Made by a program: the position numbers and the translations under genes
Shown: positions 23,038-33,246 of the stretch, piece after piece
Position numbering within the stretch: position 1 is the stretch's first letter
Layout: the number at the start of each line of letters is the position of its first letter
NCBI RefSeq assembly: GCF_000001735.4
Contig: NC_003074.8
Location: 14,577,261-14,641,260, forward strand
Length of the DNA: 64,000 nucleotides
Direction of reading: 5' to 3'
From: Arabidopsis thaliana
Taxonomy: Eukaryota; Streptophyta; Magnoliopsida; Brassicales; Brassicaceae
Notes under the pieces: model-generated
Told to the model about the DNA's origin: nothing
Seen by the model: the letters and a program-made list of their open reading frames with translations, nothing else
Database searches by the model: none

Positions 23038-23530
23038 ATGCAAAGCTCCGCCGTATTTTCCCTCTCTCCGTCGATCCCTCTCCTACAACAACGGCGACTC
23101 TCTCTCCGCCACCATCCTATAACCGCCGCTTCTTCAAGCGATCTAAACATGTCTCCAAATGTTCCTGTCTGGACTAAGTTGCTATTTGATTCTTGTTTCT
23201 AACGGCATGTTAAGGATAGTCTATATTAGTCATCGCTTTTGTTTGATTTGTGTAAGCATAATTTGTTTATTAACCTTTTTTAGAAACCTACTCCATAGGT
23301 ACTCAGTGCTATTGTACCAATTGTTGGTGGAGTTGCACTTGCTTCAATTTCGGAGGTCTCATTCAACTGGTTAGTTTGTTGAGTAGTATTGTGACATTTA
23401 AGTCGGTGGTTATCTATTCTTCTGATAACTCTCAGATATTTACTATGATTACTTGTTTTGTGGTAGGGCTAGATTTTCGAGTGCAATGGCATCAAACTTG
23501 ACTAACCAATCACCAAACAATTACATATTC
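23038..23530 (+). pseudogene. Captured fragment of a plastid phosphoenolpyruvate/phosphate translocator gene (PPT1/CUE1-like)
   Basis: The ATG at 23038 opens a plastid-transit-like sequence MQSSAVFSLSPSIPLL followed by RRLSLRHHPITAASSSDLN and SPNVPVW, which I recognise as the start of Arabidopsis PPT1 (CUE1). Downstream, separated by intron-like sequence with GT/AG borders, are VLSAIVPIVGGVALASISEV with SFNW (23300-23370) and SSAMASNLTNQSPNNY (23475-23525), internal transmembrane exons of the same protein. The parent protein exchanges PEP for phosphate across the inner plastid envelope. Here most exons are missing, a TAG precedes VLSAI, and the frame is broken, so no transporter can be made. 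The fragment lies inside the MULE, in plus orientation, and probably includes some parental 5' UTR (22960-23037). Confidence 0.78.
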
Positions 23531-25079
23531 GAGTTTTAGTTTTGGAGTTTGATTTACTTTTGTTGTGAAATGTTGCAAACGTTTGGGTTACTTTTGTCGT
23601 AAACTCTTTGATTTCTTCTTATCTCGATTTCTGTTTCATTGTCGAGAGTCTATATAAAACAAAAATTATTATATGTTATTGGATGTTAAAGTCGCTTAAT
23701 CTTATAGCTTTGAACGATTAAGCCAGACTTTGATTTTGCTAGTGGAGAGTACTAGCGTCAATTTAGACACATATATTGTTTGATTGGGATACATTTATCT
23801 CTTTAGTTTTGATACAAAAAGCTTACAAGTGTTTGGAGATCTTTTTCATAATTCTGTGATAAAGTTCAAGAACTATTTGCCCCATTTGTTTGAAATTCAG
23901 TACTTGAGGTCATCTATTGGAAAGAAGATGAACACATGGACTGTAACGTTTGGACTATAACATTTGGACAATAATTAATGGACAACCATACCTTTTGTTT
24001 GCATGAATTATAGATTAAGTAGACGGTTTTTGTAAGATTTTGAAGATCTGGCCAAATTGTTGATTATTGGTCGTATATACGTCGAAGATATGGAACCATT
24101 TTTCAAATTTATTCATTTATCACTCCATGTTTTGCAAATTATAAAAATTTAATAGAAACCAACTTATTGATTATTGGTTTTATATAGGTACATGAAACCA
24201 TTTTTCAAATCTGTTTATTTGTCACTCCATTTTTGCGAGTTTTAAAATCTTTAGAAAAGCCATGTAATTTTCATTTAGATACTTCTTAAGAAAGAATGAC
24301 TAATACTATATAATGATGGAAGTGTCCATACACAAATGAATAAATGGTCAAAGAAAAATGAACGATGTACGATGTATTTTGAATTGGCAATTATCATTCA
24401 TGTATAAACTTGTGTATTGAAATGATATACTACCTGGTGAATCATTAAATATGGACTAGACCGCTTGGACAATCATTAATGGACACCTATGTCTTTGATC
24501 TACTATCAATGTGTTTTATCGCTCTGTAAAATTATCATTTTTTTATGGTTATGATATACTATATGGTTTAGAGTTTTGTTTTACGGTTTCAAATTTAGTG
24601 GATAAGGATTAGGGGTTCATCTAGTTTTACATTTATTTGAATCATCAAGACTTGTTGCAGGCTTTGGACACCATCATCACCACAATGGATTAAGAGATAT
24701 AAACACTTTCAGATTATCCATTAAGATTCAACCATAAACACTTGTCCATTTGACCATAAGCATTTGTTCATAGAAAACAAAAGAAAGTTACCAAAACACA
24801 TGAAAAAATGATACAATATTCTGTTAACATAAGCAGATTTAAGTAGACCATTACTCTTATTTTTTAAAACAAGATAAGCTAATTAAACAATCATTACCTT
24901 ATCTTTTAAAGCTAATTTTTAATGAGAAGAGACATGTAGAGTAAAAAAACAAAACAGAGTTGTGTGGTAATGATATTGGCAGCCATGTAACTAATGTGAA
25001 GTTTATAACACTAATGTGAAATTATGAACACAGAGTTTAGCATTTGATATATAAAAAGAGTTTAGGCTACACACCTAGA

Positions 25080-25950
25080 TAAAGAACTGGTTAATCCCAA
25101 GAGAGTTGGAGTAACAGTAATATCAGAATTGTTGATCATCACTTCCTCTTTCAAAGCAATATTTGTGAGTCTCATCCATCATTTTCTTGCATAGGAACGA
25201 CAAAGCTAAAACAACAAAACTCCAAAACCCAACAACAATCTCTTACAAGTATAATATATATAACACTATGAAATTGACTGTCATCTACAAAGTCTAATTC
25301 TCTTAGTTTAGATGTCCAACAAAGCATCAATTTACCAAGATAGAATCACCCTCGTTGATTTTCTTCCACCAATCTCTTTCGCCTTCTTAATCACATTCTA
25401 TGTCTTGTACCTTCCTACGAATTCCAAAACCACTGTTTCCCATCTCCCAAGCTTACTAGTTAGATGCTTAAGAAACTGCTTCTTCAAATATTGATATCTT
25501 GCGCAAGTCCAATTTTTAGTTTCATTCACATATCCACTTTCCTTAGACTGTAATCACCACTTTTTCGAAATTTCCGTCACCTTCGGTGTGTCACCGGAGA
25601 AGCATTTTACGGCAGATCATCGCCGCTTTATATCGTTTATTCACCGATTTCCTCCTGGATTTGCGTTCGTTATCCATCGATGACTCATCGTGAATCTGCA
25701 CTGGATCTAAGATCTGACCATAACTGACGTGAATCTTACTTCAGGTGAGCAACTAGGACCGACGAGGAAGAGAGAGAAGGCCATTAGAAGAACAAACTCG
25801 TCATCAATTTGTCGTCATCAACGACTCCGTGCTCATTAGATCTCGATAATGCAAAGGCAAGGGAAAAAGAAAATGAAAAATTGAGAACGTTAATAGGAGA
25901 ATTTGATTAGTATAGTGAGAATTAACACCTTCTTGGCTCTCGCCATTGTT
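25080..25950. other. Right interior of the Pack-MULE, possible second captured sequence
   Basis: GC content rises here (TTCCGTCACC, CACCGGAGAAGC, AGGACCGACGAGGAAGAG), unlike the surrounding AT-rich DNA, and 25312-25494 is an open frame (MSNKASIYQDRITLVDFLPP). I do not recognise a parent gene. It could be a captured 5' UTR and first exon. Confidence 0.35.
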
Positions 25951-27058
25951 GTGTTGGAGAGAGAAAGAAATTGCTCTTTGTAGAGAGCGACTATTCTTAG
26001 ATCTGATAACTTCATCTTAATTATAGTAGATTTTAATCCAACAATCGATATTAAACCCCATATAACTTAATTGGTTTGTTTTCAAGTGTTCGGTTAAAGA
26101 CAATTTGATAACTGACTTTTGGTTAGCGTTTCTTTCATCCCAGGGGTATAAAAGTCTAAAAAACACACAAACAACACAAAAAGAGCCCTCTCCTTATAAA
26201 GTGCCTCAAACGTAAAAACTTTCTTTAAAAGTGTCTCATTATGCTACATTCCCATTTATTAATAAGTATACAATGCTCAACAATTAACGAGGTAAGTAAT
26301 AGAAAAAAATTATATTCAGACCTAATTGTTAGTAATCCCACAAGTTACATGTACAAATAACGAGTAACAGAGCAAGTAACGGGGCAAGTATCTAAACGAA
26401 ACAAGTAACGAGGCAAATATCAAAAAATATGATGATACTTAATACTTGGCTTGGACTTACAAGTAATAAAATAAACCGACTTGTTACTTAACTTGCTTAT
26501 GACGGGTACTTGAATTTTCAAGCCGAGTACGAGCCGAGTGACGAGTAATTGCCAAATAGCAATACTTGTGCCCAGGCCTAATGGAGAGTAAGTCAAATAT
26601 CAGATGTTTATAGCTTTGGTTTGGTGATTCTCGAAATGCTAACCGGAAAGACACCTTAACTCAGCCAGGTCTTGAGGATCAGCGTGTGGTCATTGATCTT
26701 CTAAGATGGGTTTGGTCTGTTGTGAGGGGAAAGTGGACTGTAGAGGTTATTAATGTCGAGCTCTTAAAGTTTCAGAACATAGAAGAGGTCCAAGAGGAGA
26801 TGGTTCAGATGCTTCAGCTAGCGTTCGCTTGTCTCGCAAGGATCCAGAGTGGAGGCCAAAGATGGAAGAGGTTGCAAGGATTATTGAAGATGTGAGATGT
26901 GATCAGTCGCAGCAAAACAGGACATCCCCATGAGCTGCTTCGGATGTCTCTGAATGATTTTTCATTCCGACCAAAACTTTCTTTGATCAATTCTAGTTCT
27001 ACTTGTCTTATTGAATCGTAGTTTCGTGCGTCTAATAAAATTCTCTTTGAATTTGTGT

Positions 27059-27130
27059 TAATAATAATTTCGCGACCTGCTGAAAAAAAAAATAAAAAAT
27101 AAAAAAAAATAATAATAATTTCGCGACCTG
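27059..27130 (+). mobile_element. Poly(A)-only retroposon-like insertion with 21-bp target duplication
   Basis: The 21-bp sequence TAATAATAATTTCGCGACCTG, counted at 27059-27079, is repeated exactly at 27110-27130. Between the copies are only CTG and about 27 bases of A-rich sequence. This is the footprint expected of target-primed reverse transcription (LINE machinery) that stopped inside the poly(A) tail. Confidence 0.55.
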
Positions 27131-29882
27131 TGTATTTATTTATCTTTCATCTCCGCAACCAAAATTTAAAAATTGAAATGAGGTCGACATGAATAATGAA
27201 AAATTATAACCACTGCTTGCATTTTCATCACAAAAACAAAAAAAATCATAACCCTAACTATTGTTTGGTTTGTTTCTTTCCTCGAGCATGCTTTGTACCT
27301 TTTGCCAAAGATTTGGTGTTCGTTAAATCCTATTCGACCATGAGCTGTAAAGGTCAGAATATTTGGTGCATCAACACGGTAGTAATTTTTTCGTAAAATT
27401 AGCTAGGTTTTTATTTTATTTTGTGACACGTGATTTCTCATCTAATCCTAATAATAAAATATGTTCTTCTCAATTCACGTGTTTGTATTTTTGTTTCCGG
27501 TACCGGATTTGTTTCCTTAGTGTTTTGTGGACAAATCTTATAGTCAAACACGGATTGATTTCATCCTATCAAAGTATCTCTAATATCAAATTTGTTAATC
27601 TTTCTGTTACTAATTCCTTTCCATTAGAAATTCCTTTTTTTTTTCCTTGTATAAAGAGCCATCACTTGACGTATTATGACATCGTGGTCGTGGCTATAGA
27701 TTTGTGATATAAATGAAAATGTAACGGCAAATTTTAATATTATGTTTACTTTAAATAATTTGCACAATGTCGATGTTTTTATATATGATAACAAGCCTAC
27801 ATGTCCGGTTAAAATTTCATGTCAAGTAAAAGTCTACACCAAATGAAGAAAGGTATGAAAGGATCGATTAAGTTAAAATCGAACTATCTAATCCAAAAGA
27901 TCATTAGCGATCGCCAACGCTTCCTATGTCATCCCCCAGTTATTGTTTTCTGAAATGCATTTCTGTTCTTAAAGTCTTTTCAGTCTAACATAGGAACAAA
28001 ACACTCGTTGTAAATATTTTTTACAGGTTCATAAATCAGTTAAACATTTCATCCAAAAAGAAATTTGTAGGGATAGAAAATGATAGAGTAAGAATTTCAC
28101 CCCTATTGAATCGGCGGATAAATGATACTTTAAATTTTTATTAATAATGACTCAAAACCTCGTTCTGCCATATAACCTTATACCGCAATATAATCTTTCG
28201 ATGTATTTATATTATTTTTATTTGTTCAGTTGTTCATAATATTATAAAACTTGTATTGATATTAGATATATCAATTATAATATGTAAACATTTTAAAATT
28301 TAAAATTTAATATTTTTGGTAAAACGAAGCAATTAAACTAAACGCGAAATTAAACAGTATACAAAATTTTAAATTATGATGCTTGTTAAGTTAAACTTCC
28401 TGTTTATTCGGATTTGAATTCAGTTTGATCATATTTATAATATTCTTTTGAATCATTGTCTAAACATTTTAGCTGATGTGGGACGTTGAACACGTATCTT
28501 TTTCATCAATTAGATAATATATGTCCGTTTTAAAATTTTTGAATCACAAAGTATGCAGAAAAAATATTGAGTTTTTCTTAACTTAAATGTATTATATGAA
28601 GATTTAAAACTTTTAATAAATAAAAATAAAGATAATAGGATATCATAGTTTTAAATCTTAACCACATCTTCTAAATATCTATATTGTTAAATATGAAAAA
28701 ATTTATTGTAAGAATCGGTTATTTTTTAACCCGATCCAAAAGATTTTCAATGAACAAATTTGCTTTAACTCGCAAATACCATTTGTATTTGAATGCACTT
28801 TTACCCACCCACCAAAAAGTTACTTGCAAAAATACTATAGAGATTTTAAGGAACTCACACATGAACAATACACTCCATTCTTACGTAGTGTTATTGGTTC
28901 CTAATTTACAAGGATTCTATGACTCTAATCAAATCATAGAAAGAAAAAAAAACGATTATAAACTATTAATAGAGAGTTTTTTTATAATCTTGTTGATTAA
29001 TTTTTCATAATCTTGTAAAGTTTTTCAAACAATCTCTCTGTTTTGATAATACTTTCCATGATTTTCTGTGACTTTATTTTGTAAAGAAAATTGTAGAAAG
29101 ACATGAATCAATAACATAATACTTTAATTCATTAACAATTAGAGATCCGTTTGTTTTAATTTGAATAACACAAAAAATTTAAATGAGTAACACAAAACTA
29201 ACTTTATAAAAGTATGAATCCAATAACCCTAGATTTATTAAAATTTTAGATTAGTGTTTACAAATCTCAAATGAATAACACAAAAAGTTTAAAAAATCTT
29301 GATTGCATAACAACATATTATACATGCATGATACTTTATGTCATTAAAATTATTTTGAAATCATAAACCAATAACACCCCCTTAGTATAAATTATTTATG
29401 ATACAAGACATTTTCAATAAATTTCTTTTCTATAAAAGATAATTTAAAATGTAAACAAAATCTCAAATGGAAAGAGCATTTAACTTTGAGTCAAACCTTT
29501 GACTAAAAATTTCTGTTATGGAAACCATATTAATGTGGAAGATCTTATACATATATATGCATACACATGGCCTACATATATATATATATATATATGCATA
29601 GACTGTGTTCTTAGTAACATATTAATTTTTTAAAAAAGGTAAATCAAGTTTGAAATAAGATTTTGTGGAAAATCTTAGATGCCTATCTTTTTTTTTTTTT
29701 TCTTTTCATGTAAAACAGTGAAAACTAAGTTTATGAGCAAATTTTCTTGAACTTTTTTGTCATCTGGAGCAATATTTCTAATATTGACTTATTTGAATAT
29801 TATTTTTCTATACATTTTTGTTTTTCAGGAGATTGGATTAAATCGAGACGAAGACTTGTTTTACCATTTGGAAACACAGGCA
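27131..29882. other. AT-rich intergenic region
   Basis: No gene is supported. Frames at 27196-27707 and 28684-29010 are low-complexity translations without motifs. A TA microsatellite lies at 29577-29596. Confidence 0.4.
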
Positions 29883-30607
29883 ATGGAAACGAAAAAAATC
29901 TCATATTTTCTATTACCTTCGTTGATGATAGTTGCTCTCATCTTTCAGCCTATGTGTTCAGGTAACATATTTATTAGCTTCAATATGCATTGTCTAAAAC
30001 GGAAAAAAAGAAAAAGAAGAAGATTAAAACTCCATGTGAAAAATGAATTTTACAACCATCTGTGAAATCATTTCAAGAAAAGCGTTTGTTTACGTTTAAT
30101 AGATTAAAAGATTGAATTCACTATGTTGTGTAAAATTGTTGTTAAAATTGTGAACCAAAATATGAGATCATGGGCTTCAATTGTCTAAACGATTTCACAT
30201 TCTTAAACAGGATTCCACCGAAACCTTCAGAGTCCAACAAATTGATAAAATGTGAAACTACCAAATATTATTTTATCAACCCCACATTCTTTATAAGTTT
30301 ATAACTAGATTCTACAATATTTCACTCATCTACTTTGTCGCAGTTTGTTTGCTGTTCATTTTTTTTACAATTTTTCTTAATTTATTTAGTTTTACGAATT
30401 TTCTCGTTTTAAAGATTTTTCTATTTAATGATTGATTTATCTTGTTTTTCAGCTTTCACGATAGCTGAACCCTATATCCACCCATGTATGAAGGGATTTT
30501 GTAGTTTCAAATCAGAATGCGCTAACAAATGCATATTTATGGGGCATCACAAAGGAGGAGATTGTATTGGAGGTTTAGATGGCATATATTGTTGTTGTTT
30601 AGCATAA
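29883..30607 (+). CDS. Defensin-like (LCR/DEFL type) secreted cysteine-rich peptide
   Basis: Exon 1 (29883-29961, 79 nt) encodes a classic signal peptide METKKISYFLLPSLMIVALI ending MCS. A phase-1 intron (GTAACA ... TTTTTCAG) separates it from exon 2 (30453-30607), as usual in this family, giving 77 residues. The mature part runs from about FTIAEPYIHPC and has eight cysteines: HPC, GFC, SEC, NKC, GDC and YCCC. This cysteine arrangement with a split signal peptide is typical of Brassicaceae LCR/DEFL peptides, which are secreted and act in antimicrobial defence or reproductive signalling; which applies here is unknown. The frame is fully open and both splice sites are canonical. Such genes are too short for standard ORF cutoffs and are easily missed. 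Confidence 0.85.
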
Positions 30608-30719
30608 TTGTCTTAAAATGATTCTCCCATATCTAGCCTTCCTAACTAGTAGCCCATTCTATATCTATATGTAGTCTCAATTAAAATATGAATAAAATTA
30701 TATATTCAAATATTTCTAA

Positions 30720-31042
30720 ATTATCTTAGCCAAATAGGTACCCATTCCACCTTCCTTTGTGATTCCAAGGAAAATTTTAAGTTACTTTTTATTTTGGTTT
30801 GCTACCCGCTTACCAAACAAGACCGATGATTTATTGAAATTTATTTTTTGCCCTAAAGTTTTACAATAATTTACAATAATATCCATCACCGTTTTACATT
30901 GCTCTGTATCTGCTTTACAGAAAAATAGATTATCATCCGCAAAGAGAAAATGTGAAATAGGAGGACTTTGTTTAGCTATTTTAATTTTGGTCAGCTTCTT
31001 CTCTCGCTTTGCCTTTTTAATATTAACGATAAGGAACTCCAT
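30720..31042 (-). pseudogene. LINE reverse transcriptase fragment
   Basis: Minus-strand frame with HFLFADDNLFFCKADTEQCK (the FADD catalytic box of non-LTR reverse transcriptases), then GQKINFNKSSVLFGKRV and, in another frame, IFLGITKEGGMGTYLAK. These are consecutive motifs of plant L1-type LINE reverse transcriptase. Only about 105 codons remain, with no endonuclease or RNase H, so this is a short relic. Confidence 0.78.
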
Positions 31043-31044
31043 AC

Positions 31045-31230
31045 ATAAAATAAATAAATAATTAAATAAGTGTTAAATTAATACATAATTTAATGATTTC
31101 GGTTTTGTATTATAGTTTGAGTTAAATGTTGTATTAAGTATTTAATTAAAAATATGTTTTTAAAAACGTATATTGCCAAGTGGCCCAATAAGGAGAGACT
31201 GAAATCTTACTTATATATATATAATTTTCT
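31045..31230 (+). repeat. Direct repeat copy left of the Copia element (matches 38270-38450)
   Basis: The run GATTTCGGTTTTGTATTATA, then TTAATTAAAAATATGTTTTT and ATATTGCCAAGTGGCCCAAT, matches 38322-38425 in the same order and orientation. It could be a small AT-rich transposon present on both sides of the Copia element. Confidence 0.55.
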
Positions 31231-31658
31231 ATTGGATCACAAAATCTAAATATAATGATCCATATATTAAAAGTGATTTACAAAATTTATTTGAGATAAG
31301 AAAGAAGTAAGAAACATTAATTTGGTAAATGTCTTATAATAAGTACATAAATATGCTAGAAAATAATGAAATATCCAAAGTAGATAATAGAGAATAAAAT
31401 GGATCTTTTCAATTTTATTTCCTAGTTGCGATGATTCAAATTGATACTTTTAACTCTCTATCACCAATAAACCTGAAAGTTTTCTTATAGTTATCAATAC
31501 ATTAATTTTTAATATGTGAACTGAAATTAGAAAATGAAAATTAAAGAAAAAATAAGTATAATCGTGTATGGTGTTAGAGAAAAAAAGTTAGACATATATT
31601 TTCTAAAATAAATTTAGAATCAAATTCTTACAATGATGATTATTTTAACAGATATAAC

Positions 31659-32315
31659 TGAAGGAATTCGTACCGGTTTATAACAATTTATAAATATTAA
31701 CAATGAATCAAATTGCAAGGAACTGTGTAAATAAAGAATTAAATCTAGATCATAGGGTTTGAATATACCTGGATATTCTGCAGCGGAAAGATTAACCATA
31801 TTTTTTTAAGGTTGTTTTAGCATCCCAAGTGTTGTGCCTCTACCGGTATCCACACACACACAAACTAGATCAGATCCGGAATGCTAGTTCTTTTGAGATC
31901 TAATCTCAAAACTTAGATAAACTATTTATCTCTTTATTATAGGGTTCTTGTGATCAAAAAAAGATCTCACAAACGTTGCTAATATATCATATATATAGCC
32001 AAATGTTTAACCCTAACAAATTAGGATTAATAATGGGCCAAAGCCCAATAACTCTTTTTATTCCCTTTTTGAAATTCATGTACATAAATATATGTATATC
32101 ATATATAACATATATAAGTATAATAAACATTGATCCAGTTTGCTTAGGTGTGTGACCCTATAGGTTTGTATAATATTAGCAATGAGTTCTGACTCATAGA
32201 TAATAAGTTGTCTCTAGCAAAACATTATAACCACCTAATATTATACAAATGTCAAAGCTCGACATTACAACTTTAACTAGAGTAAAGTACAACAGATTTC
32301 AGGACATTCCCAACA
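31659..32315 (-). repeat. Left (3') LTR of the Copia element, 657 bp
   Basis: Its first 110 bp (GGAACTGTGTAAATAAAGAA and on to CCTGGATATT) match 37977-38084. It starts TG at 31659 and ends CA at 32314-32315 beside the purine tract. Confidence 0.75.
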
Positions 32316-33246
32316 ATCTCCCACTTGTACTGGAATCATCTATTCCCATAATCCCTTTGTCTCTATATCTCTATCTCAGCATAATGCAAGAAATTGTCAT
32401 CCTTATTCAGCTAGATCATGTTTATTGAACTCCAATTTATACTAATAAAACAAACGACTGACATTCACCTCATTTGAGCGCGGCCACGCATTTCTCAGTA
32501 TCAAATCTTCGATAGGCCCAAAGACTCCCGTTATATGGGAGGGACAAATCCCATCTTGTTCCATCCATGTTCCTTAAACAATTCATAACGCGCCCAATCA
32601 CTGTCTTTATAATCACATTTTACGGCTGACGTTTGACAGAGTCAAAGCGAACTAATCCATGAGTAAGAAATCATGACGAACTCAGTTCAAAGGACTATAC
32701 TCTATAGTTGTGATGAGAAACTCTTATGACACTCATATAACAATCTTGTAGAGTTCTCATAACGGGTCAGTCCAATACTATGTTCTCTAATACATGTCTT
32801 TGTGATTGACTTTAATACCACATATTAATGACTCCATGAAACTTAGTCATCAGTCACCTCACATACTAGTCATTCTTAATTATCAATGTCCCAATTTAAT
32901 AACCTTGACTAGGGACTTCAATAATTTATGTCATTTTCTACTTCAGAGTTTCATGATCAAGTCACGTACTTGATGACCTATAAGAATGATATAAATTATT
33001 TGGGACTATTATTTAATTATCAAATAAATAATAAATACTGAAACAAATTTCATTAATTTGAAAATAAATTCAAATGTATTTTAACATGAATATCATATCA
33101 TAAAAGAAAAACCTCCCACTAGAAATAAGATCACATCTTTATAAATCTAATGCCAATCGCAGCAGTATGAGTCTCATGCTTCGGCTGCAGAAGAGGTTTA
33201 GTAAAAGGATCAGCAACATTTGCATCCGTTGAAACTCTGCTAATCT

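Larger units (their letters stand above)
22702..26253 (+). mobile_element. Pack-MULE (non-autonomous Mutator-like element) nested in the hAT-like element
   Basis: A 9-bp direct repeat ATTTATTAA flanks it exactly (22693-22701 and 26254-26262). The ends are imperfect inverted repeats: GAGATATTTGCCCTCTGAGG and CACTTTTTC at the left, and on the other strand of the right end GGGAATGTAGCATAATGAGA and CACTTTT. Similar terminal sequence is found left of the Mutator transposase gene at 46555. The interior has no transposase but carries a fragment of a plastid PEP/phosphate translocator gene (23038-23530). The right half (25080-25950) contains transcribed-looking sequence of unknown origin. Confidence 0.78.
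22356..26573. mobile_element. hAT-like DNA transposon, non-autonomous, inserted in the kinase
   Basis: Inverted ends GGGCACAAG (22356-22364) and CTTGTGCCC (26565-26573) face each other inside the kinase sequence. Both terminal 250 bp are crowded with CAAGTAA / TTACTTG motifs (left 22360-22540, right 26285-26550), as expected for subterminal transposase-binding repeats. The right end extends to CCCAGGCCTA (26580), resembling hAT termini of the TAGGCCTGGGC type. An exact 8-bp target duplication is not evident: ATGCTTGAG lies left and ATGGAGAG right. No transposase is present once the inner MULE is removed. Confidence 0.6.
22085..26933 (+). pseudogene. LRR-III type receptor-like kinase pseudogene, split by nested transposons
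   Basis: The left part (22085-22350) reads HYYSKDEELLVYKYRHG, then VDxETRMKIVTRT after a stop, then LTHTLRTIGSYAPAMLE. The right part (26581-26933) reads [53 protein letters not shown], then after a shift [19 protein letters not shown] to a stop at 26931-26933. This is the pattern of the C-lobe of LRR-III receptor kinases, several of which are catalytically inactive. The catalytic-loop and DFG region between MKIVTRT and LTHTLRT is missing, and stops and frameshifts occur on both sides. Between the two parts lies the 4.2-kb hAT-like element. The extracellular LRR part is not in the window. Confidence 0.75.

Noticed and set aside
22341-26588. ATGCTTGAG / ATGGAGAG as the hAT target duplication
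   Set aside because: Not identical; could equally be remaining kinase sequence.
27196-27707. Two overlapping plus frames
   Set aside because: Low-complexity hydrophobic translation of AT-rich DNA without a plausible start or motif.
28684-29010. 108-codon plus-strand frame
   Set aside because: AT-rich, no homology recognised, no splice or domain evidence, poor codon composition.
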